Source: Allokutzneria sp. A3M-2-11 16
GTDB taxonomy: Bacteria; Actinomycetota; Actinomycetes; Mycobacteriales; Pseudonocardiaceae
Assembly (NCBI RefSeq): GCF_024213555.1
Contig: NZ_JANAVO010000014.1
Coordinates: forward strand, 1-64,000
Reading direction: 5' to 3'
Length of the DNA: 64,000 bases
Part shown: in pieces, positions 18,197 to 26,463 of the stretch
Layout of the letters: each line of letters begins with the position of its first letter
Numbering within the stretch: position 1 is the stretch's first letter
Position numbers and translations under genes: made by a program
The notes under the pieces: generated by a model
The model's input: only the letters and a program-made list of their open reading frames with translations
Database searches by the model: none
Told to the model about the DNA's origin: nothing

Positions 18197-19578
18197 CAGT
18201 TGTTTCACTGGCCGCCGACCACGCCACCGCGCGGGCCGACCGCCGGGACCTGCCGCCCAACCTGCTCGCCGCCAAAGCCGCGTACGTGTTGCGCGGCAAC
18301 GACACCGGCGCACTGGTCACGGCGGCACCCCGGCTGTACCCGCACATGTGGAGCTGGGACGCGGCGTTCATCTCGATCGGCCTCGCGCACCTGGACGTCG
18401 GGCGCGCGGTCGCCGAGCTGGACACCCTGTTCGCCGCGCAGTGGAGCGGCGGGATGCTGCCGCACATCGTCTTCACCGAGGGCGGCGCCGACGAGTACTT
18501 CCCCGGCCCGGACCGCTGGGGCACCCACGAGCTCAACGACCAGGCGCCGAAGAACCCGCTGACCTCCGGGATCTGCCAGCCGCCCGCGCACGCCATCGCG
18601 GTCGGGCGGCTGCTGGAGATCGCCCGCCGCGGCGGCGCGGTGGACCGGGCCGAGGCCGAGGACTTCGTGCGCCGGTCCTGGCCCAAGCTCTACGCCTGGC
18701 ACCGCTGGCTGGCCGAGCACCGCGACCCGGGCGGCGACGGCCTGCTCGCGGTGGTGCACGGCTGGGAGTCCGGCATGGACAACTCGCCGCGCTGGGACTC
18801 CGCGTACACGGGGGTGCGGCCGGGCGCCGACCTGCCGCCGTACGTGCGGCGGGACCTGCGGCTGGTGGCCGACGCCGGGATGCGGCCCTCGGACGCGGAG
18901 TACGACCGCTACCTGTGGCTGGTCGAGGAGATGCGCCGGGTCGGCTACGACCCCGGCCAGGTCGTCGCCACCTCCAGCTTCCTGGTCGGCGACGTGTTCC
19001 TGACCGCGATCTTCGCCATGGCCTGCGACGTCCTCGCCGAGCTCGGCGAGGAGTTCGGCGAACCCGCGACGCAGGTGGCGGCCCTGGAGGGCTGGGCGCG
19101 GCGGGCCCGCGCGGCCGTCGCGGCCACCGTGGACCCGGCGACCGGGCTGGCGCGGGACCGGGACTTCCGCTCCGGCAAGTGGATCGGCACCCGCACCATC
19201 GCCGGTTTCGCCCCGCTGCTCTGCGGCGGCCTCGACCGCCCGGCCGAGCGCGCCCTGTTGTCCATTTTGGACGGACCGGACTGGTGCGGGAACCCGGAGC
19301 TGACCGCGGCCCTGGTGCCGTCCACCTCGCCGGTCGACCCCGCCTTCCGCCCCCGGCAGTACTGGCGCGGCCCCCAGTGGCCGGTGATGGGCTGGCTCTT
19401 CGGCTGGTCCTTCGCGCGGCGGGGCTGGGCCGAGCGGGCCGAGCGGCACCGCGCGGAGGGGCTGCGGCTGTGCTCGGACGGGGCCTTCGCCGAGTACTAC
19501 CATCCGCTGACCGGGGAGCCGCTGGGTAGCCTCGATCAATCCTGGACGGCGGCGGTTGTGCTCGATTGGCTCTGCTGA
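18193..19578 (+). CDS. MGH1/GH63-like glycoside hydrolase
   Basis: Cytosolic (alpha/alpha)6-barrel glycosidase of 461 residues without a signal peptide. Signature blocks are MWSWDAAFISIGLAHLD (residues about 53-69), ESGMDNSPRWDSAYTGV (about 194), RGPQWPVMGWLFGWSFA (about 394) and the terminal LDQSWTAAVVLDWL. These fit the family of mannosylglycerate and glucosylglycerate hydrolases, whose mycobacterial members are about 450 residues; trehalase- or other GH63-type substrates cannot be excluded. GTG 18193 overlaps the ATPase stop (GTGA), so import and hydrolysis are cotranscribed. The importer would bring in the intact glycoside and this enzyme would release the sugar. A GC-rich hairpin follows. 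Confidence 0.85.
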   Translation: MTVVSLAADHATARADRRDLPPNLLAAKAAYVLRGNDTGALVTAAPRLYPHMWSWDAAFISIGLAHLDVGRAVAELDTLFAAQWSGGMLPHIVFTEGGADEYFPGPDRWGTHELNDQAPKNPLTSGICQPPAHAIAVGRLLEIARRGGAVDRAEAEDFVRRSWPKLYAWHRWLAEHRDPGGDGLLAVVHGWESGMDNSPRWDSAYTGVRPGADLPPYVRRDLRLVADAGMRPSDAEYDRYLWLVEEMRRVGYDPGQVVATSSFLVGDVFLTAIFAMACDVLAELGEEFGEPATQVAALEGWARRARAAVAATVDPATGLARDRDFRSGKWIGTRTIAGFAPLLCGGLDRPAERALLSILDGPDWCGNPELTAALVPSTSPVDPAFRPRQYWRGPQWPVMGWLFGWSFARRGWAERAERHRAEGLRLCSDGAFAEYYHPLTGEPLGSLDQSWTAAVVLDWLC

Positions 19579-19600
19579 ACCGCCAGATCGTGTGAACGTG

Positions 19601-19631
19601 ACCCCGGTGCATTCACGGAGAGCACCGGGGT
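19601..19631 (+). terminator. Terminator of the ABC/glycosidase operon
   Basis: Perfect 10-bp stem ACCCCGGTGC (19601-19610) and GCACCGGGGT (19622-19631) with an 11-base loop, 22 bp after the glycosidase stop codon. There is no T run. The remaining 200 bp to dxs hold no recognisable gene. Confidence 0.7.
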
Positions 19632-19831
19632 CGCGCCGTTCCCGAGTGCAATTTCACCGTGTTCCCCATCACGTGAACTGGGGCGATGGGAACGTCTCCG
19701 GAGATATCCCGGGGCCGTTTTCGCAGATCAGTCCCTGATCCGCCAAGGCCGCCCGATCGGCCGAAGGCATTCAGGCGTATCTCCGTAGACTTGCCGACGG
19801 CCAGGCAGACAACGGCACGAGGAGGGAAACG

Positions 19832-21748
19832 GTGACGCTGCTCGACTCCGTGCGGGGCCCCGCCGACCTGAAGCGTTTGACCCACGACGAGATGGTGACG
19901 CTCGCCGAGGAGATCCGGGCTTTCCTGGTCGACAAGGTTTCCCGCACCGGCGGCCACCTCGGCCCGAACCTGGGCGCCGTGGAGCTGACGCTGGCCGCGC
20001 ACCGGGTCTTCGACTCGCCGCACGACCCGATCCTGTTCGACACCGGGCACCAGTCCTACGTGCACAAGATCGTCACCGGCCGGCAGGACTTCGCCGCGCT
20101 GCGGCAGAAGGGCGGCCTGTCCGGCTACCCCTCGCGGGCCGAGAGCGAACACGACTTCATCGAGAACAGCCACGCCTCCACCGTGCTGTCCTACGCCGAC
20201 GGCCTCGCCAAGGCGTTCCAGCTGCGCGACACCCGCAGGCACGTGGTGGCCGTGGTCGGCGACGGCGCGCTCACCGGCGGCATGTGCTGGGAGGCGCTGA
20301 ACAACATCGCCGGGGACAAGACCCGGCCGGTGGTGATCATCGTCAACGACAACGGCCGCTCGTACTCGCCGACCATCGGCGGGTTCGCCGACCACATGGC
20401 GACCCTGCGGCTGCGCCCCGGCTACGAGAAGCTGCTGGAGGACGGCAAGCGCACGCTGCAGAGCATGCCCGTGGTGGGCAAGCCGGTGTACGCGGCGCTG
20501 CACGCGGCCAAGCGCGGCATCAAGGACGCGCTCAGCCCCCAGGTGATGTTCGAGGACCTCGGCCTGAAGTACTTCGGCCCGGTCAACGGGCACGACATCG
20601 TCGCCATGGAGGCGGCGCTGGAGCGGGCGAAGTCCTTCGGCGGCCCGGTGATCGTGCACGCGGTGACCCGCAAGGGCATGGGCTACGCGCACGCCGAGAA
20701 CCACGAGGCCGAGCAGATGCACGCCATCGACGTGATCGACGTGGCGACCGGCAAGCCGAAGAAGGTCGCCAAGCCCGGCTGGACCTCGGTGTTCGCCGAC
20801 GAGATCGTCCGGATCGGCGCGGAGCGCGAGGACGTGGTCGCGATCACCGCCGCCATGCTCGGCCCGACCGGACTGGAGAAGTTCGCGCAGGCGTTCCCGT
20901 CGCGCTGCTACGACGTGGGCATCGCCGAGCAGCACGCGATGACCTCGGCGGCCGGTCTGGCCATGGGCGGCGTGCACCCGGTGTTCGCGGTGTACTCGAC
21001 GTTCCTCAACCGCGCCTTCGACCAGCTGCTGATGGACGTGGCGCTGCACAAGCAGGGCGTCACCGTGGTGCTCGACCGCGCGGGTGTCACCGGCTCGGAC
21101 GGCGCCAGCCACAACGGGATGTGGGACCTGTCCATCCTCGGCGTGATCCCCGGTATCCGGATCGCGGTGCCGCGCGACGCGGTGAGCCTGCGCGAGCAGC
21201 TGCGCGAGGCGGTCAAGGTGTCCGACGCCCCCACGGTGTTGCGCTACCCCAAGGGCGCCGTGATCCAGGAGGTGCCCGCGATCGAGCGCCGGGGTGTGCT
21301 GGACATCCTGCACCGCCCGTCCTCCGACGAGGGCCACGACGTGCTGCTCGTCGCCGTCGGCGCCTTCGGCGAGCTCGCCGTGGACGCCGCGCGTCGGTTG
21401 TCCGACCAGGGCATCGGCGTGACCGTGGTGGACCCGCGCTGGGTGGCCCCGGTCCCGCGGGAGCTGGTCGAGCTGGCCGCGGCGCACCGGATGGTGGTCA
21501 CGGTCGAGGACGGTGGCCGCCACGGCGGTTTCGGCTGGACGCTGGCCGCCGCCATGCGCGACGCCGGACTGGTCATGCCCATGCGGGATCTGGCCATTCC
21601 CAACAGGTTCCTCGATCACGCCTCGCGCGATCAGATCCTCGCCGAGCTCGGCCTCACCGCGCAGGACGTCGCCCGCCAGGTCACCGAATGGGCTTCGGAG
21701 TACGTCCCCGAGGACGCCGAGATCCCGGTGCCGAAACTGAAGAAGTGA
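19832..21748 (+). CDS. dxs: 1-deoxy-D-xylulose-5-phosphate synthase
   Basis: First enzyme of the MEP isoprenoid pathway: condenses pyruvate and glyceraldehyde-3-phosphate using thiamine diphosphate. The 638-residue length is normal. Seen: GTG start behind GAGGAGGG; N-terminal [19 protein letters not shown]; catalytic-His segment [18 protein letters not shown] motif [17 protein letters not shown]; transketolase pyrimidine-domain [19 protein letters not shown]; and C-terminal [14 protein letters not shown]. Orthologue of Rv2682c; in this genome the sugar import island separates it from the RNA methyltransferase. A strong terminator follows the stop. Confidence 0.97.
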   Translation: MTLLDSVRGPADLKRLTHDEMVTLAEEIRAFLVDKVSRTGGHLGPNLGAVELTLAAHRVFDSPHDPILFDTGHQSYVHKIVTGRQDFAALRQKGGLSGYPSRAESEHDFIENSHASTVLSYADGLAKAFQLRDTRRHVVAVVGDGALTGGMCWEALNNIAGDKTRPVVIIVNDNGRSYSPTIGGFADHMATLRLRPGYEKLLEDGKRTLQSMPVVGKPVYAALHAAKRGIKDALSPQVMFEDLGLKYFGPVNGHDIVAMEAALERAKSFGGPVIVHAVTRKGMGYAHAENHEAEQMHAIDVIDVATGKPKKVAKPGWTSVFADEIVRIGAEREDVVAITAAMLGPTGLEKFAQAFPSRCYDVGIAEQHAMTSAAGLAMGGVHPVFAVYSTFLNRAFDQLLMDVALHKQGVTVVLDRAGVTGSDGASHNGMWDLSILGVIPGIRIAVPRDAVSLREQLREAVKVSDAPTVLRYPKGAVIQEVPAIERRGVLDILHRPSSDEGHDVLLVAVGAFGELAVDAARRLSDQGIGVTVVDPRWVAPVPRELVELAAAHRMVVTVEDGGRHGGFGWTLAAAMRDAGLVMPMRDLAIPNRFLDHASRDQILAELGLTAQDVARQVTEWASEYVPEDAEIPVPKLKK

Positions 21749-21754
21749 TGAGAA

Positions 21755-21795
21755 GACCGCCCGGAGGCTCGATTCGTTGCTCCGGGCGGTCCTTT
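21755..21795 (+). terminator. Terminator after dxs
   Basis: Perfect 12-bp stem GACCGCCCGGAG (21755-21766) and CTCCGGGCGGTC (21780-21791), followed by CTTT, beginning 6 bp after the dxs stop. It separates dxs from the two-component genes. Confidence 0.85.
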
Positions 21796-21824
21796 GTGGT
21801 CAGACCTGTGGCACCGTGGATGCC

Positions 21825-22517
21825 GTGCGAATCCTGGTGGTAGAGGACGAACAACCGCTCGCCGACGCGATCGCGCGTGGGCTGCGCCGCGAGGGCATGG
21901 CGGTCGATGTCGCCTACGACGGAGAGTCCGGTCACGAGAAGGTCAGCGTCACCCGCTACGACGTGGTGGTGCTCGACCGCGACCTGCCGGGCATGTCCGG
22001 CGACGAGCTGTGCCGGATGATCGTGGGCTCCGAGGCGTTGAGCCGCGTGCTGATGCTCACCGCGAGCGGGGCGGTCGAGGACCGCGTCGCCGGGCTGTCC
22101 CTCGGCGCGGACGACTACCTCGCCAAGCCCTTCGCCTTCCCGGAGCTCGTCGCGCGGGTGCGGGCGCTCGGCCGTCGCGCCACCCCGGCCACGCCGCCCG
22201 TGCTCACCGCGGGCGACCTCGTGCTCGACCCGGCCAAGCGCCGGATCACCCGCTCCGGCAAGCCGATCGAGCTGACCCGCAAGGAGTTCGGCGTGCTGGA
22301 GGTGCTGCTCTCGGCGGGCGGCAAGGTGGTCAGCAGCGAGGAACTGCTGGAGCGGGTCTGGGACGAGAACGCCGACCCGTTCACCACGACGGTGCGGGTG
22401 ACCGTGATGACCCTGCGCAAGAAGCTCGGCGAGCCTGGCATCATCGACACCGTGGTCGGCTCCGGCTACCGGGTGCCGGACGCGGTCCAGAGCGCGGGGG
22501 CCCCCGGCCACGACTAG
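21825..22517 (+). CDS. OmpR/PhoB-type response regulator
   Basis: DNA-binding response regulator of 230 residues. The receiver domain has the acidic pair VVEDE (residues 5-9), phospho-acceptor Asp in VVVLDRDLPGMSG (about 51), MLTAS and the LAKPF lysine. The effector is a winged helix (ELTRKEFGVLEVLLSAGGKV ... TTVRVTVMTLRKKL ... GSGYRV). The histidine kinase encoded 170 bp downstream is its likely partner; a MITE-like repeat occupies the gap. Start GTG 21825 gives the normal VRILVVEDE beginning; an in-frame GTG nine bases earlier is possible. Signal unknown. Confidence 0.92.
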   Translation: MRILVVEDEQPLADAIARGLRREGMAVDVAYDGESGHEKVSVTRYDVVVLDRDLPGMSGDELCRMIVGSEALSRVLMLTASGAVEDRVAGLSLGADDYLAKPFAFPELVARVRALGRRATPATPPVLTAGDLVLDPAKRRITRSGKPIELTRKEFGVLEVLLSAGGKVVSSEELLERVWDENADPFTTTVRVTVMTLRKKLGEPGIIDTVVGSGYRVPDAVQSAGAPGHD

Positions 22518-22550
22518 GCGCGGTGGCCGAGCCGGTCGCCGCGTTCGGGT

Positions 22551-22669
22551 GTCTTCAAGTACGGCGAACCCCCTCGCCCACGGTCGCGAACCACAGCGAA
22601 CCCCGGGCGGGGAACGGGGTTGGTGGTGGTTGACGACGCTCGCAATGGGGGTTCGCGGGACTTGAAGAC
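22551..22669. repeat. MITE-like element, complete copy (119 bp)
   Basis: Bounded by inverted termini GTCTTCAAGT (22551-22560) and ACTTGAAGAC (22660-22669), with a GC-rich, C-rich then G-rich interior (GAACCCC blocks, then GGGGTT blocks) that can fold on itself. It lies between the response-regulator and histidine-kinase genes. It has no coding capacity, so any movement would need a transposase elsewhere. Confidence 0.75.
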
Positions 22670-22687
22670 CGTCCCACCCCCCGTGCG

Positions 22688-23839
22688 GTGAGGCTGAGAG
22701 AGGTCATGCGTCGTCGAGGTCCAGGACTGCGGGTCCGGCTCACCCTGCTCGCCACGGTCCTCGTGGCAGGCGTCAGCGCGCTCCTGCTGTGGCTGGGCTG
22801 GATGCTGGTGGGCAACGTCATCGGCAACGCTCCGAGCCTTCCGGCGGGCTCCACGGTCACCGTGCAGGGCACCGAGCTGACCGCCGAGCAGTTCTCCACG
22901 CTGCTGAGCGAGCGCGCCCGTGAGGAAGTCCTCGACGCCGGGGTGATCGCGTTCCTGTGCGTGGTCGCGGCGACGGCGCTGCTGGTGTGGACGGTCAGCG
23001 ATCGCGTGCTCCGGCCCCTCCAGGAGGTCACCCACGCCGCCCGGCGGCTGTCCGTGGAGTCCCTCGGCGAGCGCATCGAGCTGACCGGCCCGCGCGATGA
23101 GGTCGCCGACCTCGCCGACACCTTCGACGAGATGCTGGACCGCCTCCAGGCGTCCTTCGAGGCGCAGCGGCGGTTCGTCGCCAACGCCTCGCACGAGCTG
23201 CGCACGCCGCTGGCCGTGGTGCGGACCGAGCTGGACGTGACGCTGTCCGACCCCGAGGCCGACACCGAGGAGCTGCGCCGGATGGCCGGGGTGGTCCGCC
23301 AGGCGACGCTCCGGGCGGAACAGCTGGTCGAGGGCCTGTTGTTGCTCGCCAAGACCGACGGCGGCGGGCTGGCCGTGCGCGAGGCGGTCGACCTGACGGT
23401 GCTGGTGACCAGTGCCTGGCACGCGGTCCGCGCGGAGGCGGCGCAGCGCGGTATCCAGGTCACCATGGACACCCGCCCCGAGCTGGTCGTCGGCGATCCG
23501 GCGCTGCTGGAGCGCGTCGCGGGGAACCTGCTGGAGAACGCGGTCCGGCACAACCTCGACGGCGGGTGGATCAAGGTCTCCGTCGGCGAGTGCGAGGGCC
23601 GCATCCGGCTGGCCGTGTCCTCCTCCGGCCCGGAACTTCCCCCGGCGCAGGTCCCGGAGCTGTTCGAGCCCTTCCGCCGCGGCGGTGTCGCCAGGACCGC
23701 CAAGCACGGCGCGGGCCTCGGCCTGTCCATCGTCCGCGCGGTGGTCAACGCCCACGGCGGCGACGTCCAGGCCGAGCCCGTGCTGGGCGGCGGGCTGGCG
23801 GTCCGCGTCCACCTCCCCACCGCCACCGCGACGCTCTAG
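22688..23839 (+). CDS. Two-component sensor histidine kinase
   Basis: Membrane histidine kinase of 383 residues, partner of the upstream regulator. Helices at about residues 16-40 and 85-105 flank a short extracytoplasmic segment of about 45 residues, too small for a large ligand domain. Then come HAMP (DRVLRPLQEVTHAARRLS), HisKA with phospho-His (FVANASHELRTPLAVVRTE, about residue 168) and HATPase with N box (LLENAVRHNL) and G box (KHGAGLGLSIVRAVV). GTG 22688 is used; ATG 22706 behind GAGAGG is an alternative start. The gene is flanked on both sides by complete MITE-like repeats (22551-22669 and 23886-24006). Confidence 0.9.
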   Translation: MRLREVMRRRGPGLRVRLTLLATVLVAGVSALLLWLGWMLVGNVIGNAPSLPAGSTVTVQGTELTAEQFSTLLSERAREEVLDAGVIAFLCVVAATALLVWTVSDRVLRPLQEVTHAARRLSVESLGERIELTGPRDEVADLADTFDEMLDRLQASFEAQRRFVANASHELRTPLAVVRTELDVTLSDPEADTEELRRMAGVVRQATLRAEQLVEGLLLLAKTDGGGLAVREAVDLTVLVTSAWHAVRAEAAQRGIQVTMDTRPELVVGDPALLERVAGNLLENAVRHNLDGGWIKVSVGECEGRIRLAVSSSGPELPPAQVPELFEPFRRGGVARTAKHGAGLGLSIVRAVVNAHGGDVQAEPVLGGGLAVRVHLPTATATL

Positions 23840-23885
23840 GTCCACGTCCCGAACCCGCATCGCGCCGTGGCGCCGTAGTTCGGGC

Positions 23886-24006
23886 GTCTTCAAGACCCCC
23901 CAACCCCCACCCGAAACGTCTTTAACCGCCCCCAACCTCCCAGCCACGAGCCGAGGTTTGTCGTCGTTTGAGACCGCTGGGGCGGGGGTCCGGTGTACTT
24001 GAAGAC
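23886..24006. repeat. MITE-like element, complete copy (121 bp)
   Basis: Inverted termini GTCTTCAAG (23886-23894) and ACTTGAAGAC (23997-24006) surround a C-rich left half and G-rich right half as in the other copies. It lies 46 bp after the histidine-kinase stop and 69 bp before the YheO-like regulator start. Flanking bases CGG are shared with other copies at the right end. Confidence 0.75.
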
Positions 24007-24037
24007 CGGAGAACCCCGGCGGCCAGGTGTGATCGTG

Positions 24038-24073
24038 TTGGACAGAGTGTCCGAGTTGGACGTAGTGTCCAGA
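24038..24073. promoter_or_regulatory. Tandem 18-bp direct repeats upstream of the YheO-like gene
   Basis: Two adjacent 18-bp repeats, GTTGGACAGAGTGTCCGA (24038-24055) and GTTGGACGTAGTGTCCAG (24056-24073), end two bases before the GTG start of the downstream regulator. Each is itself a GGAC/GTCC palindrome. The position suggests an autoregulatory operator; it could also overlap the promoter of a nearly leaderless transcript. Confidence 0.55.
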
Positions 24074-24075
24074 GC

Positions 24076-24678
24076 GTGGATGATCGGGTGGAGCGGTACG
24101 GGCCCGCGTGCGCGGCGATCGCCGCGTTGCTGAGCCCGCACGCCGAGGTGGTGCTGCACGATCCGGACGAGGACGTGGTGCTCGCCGTGTGGAACCCGTT
24201 CTCCGGGCGCGAGGCGGGAGACCCGTCGCTGCTCGGGGAGCTGGACGAGGTGCGACCCGGCCCGGACGGCGTGTTCGGGCCGTACCCGAAGGTGCTCGCG
24301 GACGGGCGGACGCTCTCCTCGGTGACCGCGATGCTGCGCGATCCCGACGCGGTGCTGTGCGTCAACCTCGACCGAGGTCCGTTCGAGCAGGCCGCCGCGC
24401 TGCTGGCGGCCTTCGCCGCGCCCGTGGCGCCGAGGCCGGAGCCGTTGTTCGAGCACGACTGGTTCGACCGCGTGAACGAGGTCGTGGGGTCGTCGGTGCG
24501 GCTGCGCGGCCCGGTGGAGCGGTGGGGCAAGCCCGATCGGCTCGCGGTTCTGTCCGAATTGGACAGTTCCGGTGTGTTCGCTGTCCGCCGCGCCGCGCCC
24601 GAGGTCGCGCGAGCGCTGAAGGTGTCCCGCTCGACCGTTTACGCCCTGCTCGCCGAAGTCCGTGGGGAGAAGCCATGA
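24076..24678 (+). CDS. YheO-like PAS/HTH transcriptional regulator
   Basis: A 200-residue regulator of the YheO/DauR type. The N-terminal PAS-like domain (YGPACAAIAALLSPHAEVVL ... SSVTAMLRDPDAVLCVNLD, residues about 8-110) is followed by a C-terminal HTH (APEVARALKVSRSTVYALLAEV). DauR-type proteins control amino-acid catabolism, which fits the aminotransferase gene that starts inside its stop codon (ATGA). GTG 24076 is chosen because family members begin close to this PAS domain. Tandem palindromic repeats directly upstream suggest autoregulation, and a related palindrome lies inside the gene at 24552. Confidence 0.8.
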   Translation: MDDRVERYGPACAAIAALLSPHAEVVLHDPDEDVVLAVWNPFSGREAGDPSLLGELDEVRPGPDGVFGPYPKVLADGRTLSSVTAMLRDPDAVLCVNLDRGPFEQAAALLAAFAAPVAPRPEPLFEHDWFDRVNEVVGSSVRLRGPVERWGKPDRLAVLSELDSSGVFAVRRAAPEVARALKVSRSTVYALLAEVRGEKP

Positions 24679-25814
24679 CCACGTTGCCCGCGTTCAAGCT
24701 GGAGGCGTTCTTCTCGAAGTGGGAGTTCACCGCCCGCTACCACCTCAGCGCCTCCGACGCGCAGACCACGTCGATGGCCGATCTGGTCGCGATGGCCGAC
24801 GCCGATGACCGCGCGGCGTGGGAGAACCTGGACCTCGGCTACACGCAGACCTTCGGGGACCCGTTGCTGCGCAAGGCGATCGCGGAGACCTTCGAGCACG
24901 TGGAAGCCGAGGACGTGATCACCTTCGCCGGAGCGCAGGAGGGCGTGCTGCTCGGGCTCCAGGTGCTGTTGGGCCCCGGGGACCACGCCGTCGTCGTCAC
25001 GCCGTGCTACCAGTCGGCCGAGACGATCGCGCTGTCGCTGTGCGAGGTCACCGGTGTGGCGCTGCGCCCGGAGCGCGACTGGGCGCTCGACCTCGACGAG
25101 CTGACCGCCGCGCTGCGGCCGGAGACACGCTTGGTGTACATCAACTTCCCCAACAACCCAACGGGAAAGTTGTTGTCGCACAATGACTTCAAGGCAATCG
25201 TCGAACTCTGTGACGCGCGCGGGATCGTGCTGTTCAGCGACGAGGTCCACCGTGGACTGGAACTCGACCCGGCGCGGACCCTGGCGCAGGCCGCCGACCT
25301 GTCGCAGCGCGCGATGTCCCTCGGCGTGACGTCGAAGGCGCTCGGCCTGCCGGGACTGCGGGTCGGCTGGATCGCCTGCCGGGACAAGGAAATCCTCGCC
25401 CGCCTGGAACTCGCGAAGCACTACACGACGATCTGCACGAGCGCGCCGAGCGAGGTGCTCGCGCGCATCGCCATCAAGGCCCGTGATCGCCTGCTGGCGA
25501 GGAACCGGGAGCTGGTGACGAGGAACCTCCAGATCTTCGGGGACTTCTTCGCGGAGTTCGCCGATCTCTTCGAGTGGTCCGCGCCGGACGGCGGATGCGT
25601 CGCCTTCCCGCGTTACCGCGGCGGGGAAGGGATCGAGCAGTTCTGCGGCAGGCTCGTCGAGGAGACCGGTGTGCTGCTGGTGCCCTCGACCATCTTCGCC
25701 TCGGAGCTCACACCGACACCGGCCGACCGTTTCCGCATCGGCATCGGCCGGTCCGATCCTGAGCCCGCGCTGGCGGCGTTCTCCGGCTGGCTGCGGGACC
25801 ACCCGCACGCGTGA
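24675..25814 (+). CDS. PLP-dependent aminotransferase, class I/II fold
   Basis: Fold-type I pyridoxal-phosphate enzyme, 379 residues. It contains GYTQTFGDPLLRKAIAETFE, the substrate/PLP loop YINFPNNPTGKLL (about residues 155-167), FSDEVHRGLEL, the Schiff-base lysine in SLGVTSKALGLPGLRVGW (about residue 223), and a C-terminal arginine segment DRFRIGIGR for carboxylate binding. The amino donor and acceptor cannot be read from sequence. It is translationally coupled to the YheO-like regulator, so it is probably an inducible amino-acid catabolic or D-amino-acid-linked enzyme. Confidence 0.88.
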   Translation: MTTLPAFKLEAFFSKWEFTARYHLSASDAQTTSMADLVAMADADDRAAWENLDLGYTQTFGDPLLRKAIAETFEHVEAEDVITFAGAQEGVLLGLQVLLGPGDHAVVVTPCYQSAETIALSLCEVTGVALRPERDWALDLDELTAALRPETRLVYINFPNNPTGKLLSHNDFKAIVELCDARGIVLFSDEVHRGLELDPARTLAQAADLSQRAMSLGVTSKALGLPGLRVGWIACRDKEILARLELAKHYTTICTSAPSEVLARIAIKARDRLLARNRELVTRNLQIFGDFFAEFADLFEWSAPDGGCVAFPRYRGGEGIEQFCGRLVEETGVLLVPSTIFASELTPTPADRFRIGIGRSDPEPALAAFSGWLRDHPHA

Positions 25815-25871
25815 TCCCCGGGCGGGTGAGCCTGGTTGCCCTTCTCCCCGGCGCACTCCAGGCTTCCCGCC

Positions 25872-26300
25872 ATGATCACGAAGATGACCCGGACCCTGGT
25901 GGCCGGAGCGCTCGGGCTCGCCCTCGCCGGTGCCACCGCCCCGGTCGCCGTCGCGGCACCGCCCGCCCCGATCGAGGTCACCAAGGAGGCCAAGCTCGTC
26001 AAGAACGGCGCCGCGGCCATGATCGAGGGCACCTACGACTGCAAGGGCGGTCCGGTCGACCTCCTGGTCGACGTCGCGCAGAAGGGGAACGCGCAGGGCA
26101 AGGGCAAGGGCGAGAAGCTCGAGTGCACGAAGGCCGAGCGCGCCGCCGGCAAGCCCAAGAAGTGGAAGGTCACCGTGCCGGTGCAGAGCCGGGGTGGCCT
26201 GTTCATCGCGGCGTCGGCCTACGTCTCGGTCCGCATGTGCGGCACGGGCACGCTGAACGTCTTCGCCAGCCTCAACCTCTGGGTCAACCTCCGCTTCTGA
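25872..26300 (+). CDS. Small secreted protein of unknown function
   Basis: A 142-residue exported protein with a Sec signal peptide (MTRTLVAGALGLALAGATAP, cleavage near AVA-APP). The mature domain is basic and Lys/Gly-rich (GNAQGKGKGEKLECTKAERA), with three cysteines (YDCKG, LECTK, RMCGTG). It ends in a hydrophobic beta-like NVFASLNLWVNLRF. The pattern resembles small secreted beta proteins common in Pseudonocardiales, but I recognise no family. A strong hairpin follows, so it is probably monocistronic. ATG 25872 or the in-frame ATG 25884 could be the start. Confidence 0.7.
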   Translation: MITKMTRTLVAGALGLALAGATAPVAVAAPPAPIEVTKEAKLVKNGAAAMIEGTYDCKGGPVDLLVDVAQKGNAQGKGKGEKLECTKAERAAGKPKKWKVTVPVQSRGGLFIAASAYVSVRMCGTGTLNVFASLNLWVNLRF

Positions 26301-26310
26301 ACGCGGCCCG

Positions 26311-26345
26311 CGATCGGCGTGGCCGGTGTTCCGGCCCGCCGATCG
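26311..26345 (+). terminator. Hairpin terminator of the small secreted protein gene
   Basis: Fifteen-pair stem (CGATCGGCG, one bulged T, GGCCGG, loop TGTT, CCGGCC, CGCCGATCG) beginning 10 bp after the stop codon. No T run. Confidence 0.75.
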
Positions 26346-26374
26346 CCCGGCGGCCCGCTGCGTGACCCCAAGTT

Positions 26375-26440
26375 TCTAACGTTGGTAGACAGCCTCCTCT
26401 CGCGGGCGATAGCGTCCCCTCCGATCGAAATCTAACGTTG
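26375..26440. promoter_or_regulatory. Direct repeat TCTAACGTTG upstream of secreted peptidase
   Basis: The decamer TCTAACGTTG occurs at 26375-26384 and again at 26431-26440, 56 bp apart, ahead of the TTG start at 26464. The second copy lies within an inverted CCGATC/GATCGG pair. The AT-richer composition than its surroundings suggests a regulator-binding region and promoter. Confidence 0.45.
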
Positions 26441-26463
26441 ATCGGAACTGGGGAAGGTATGTC

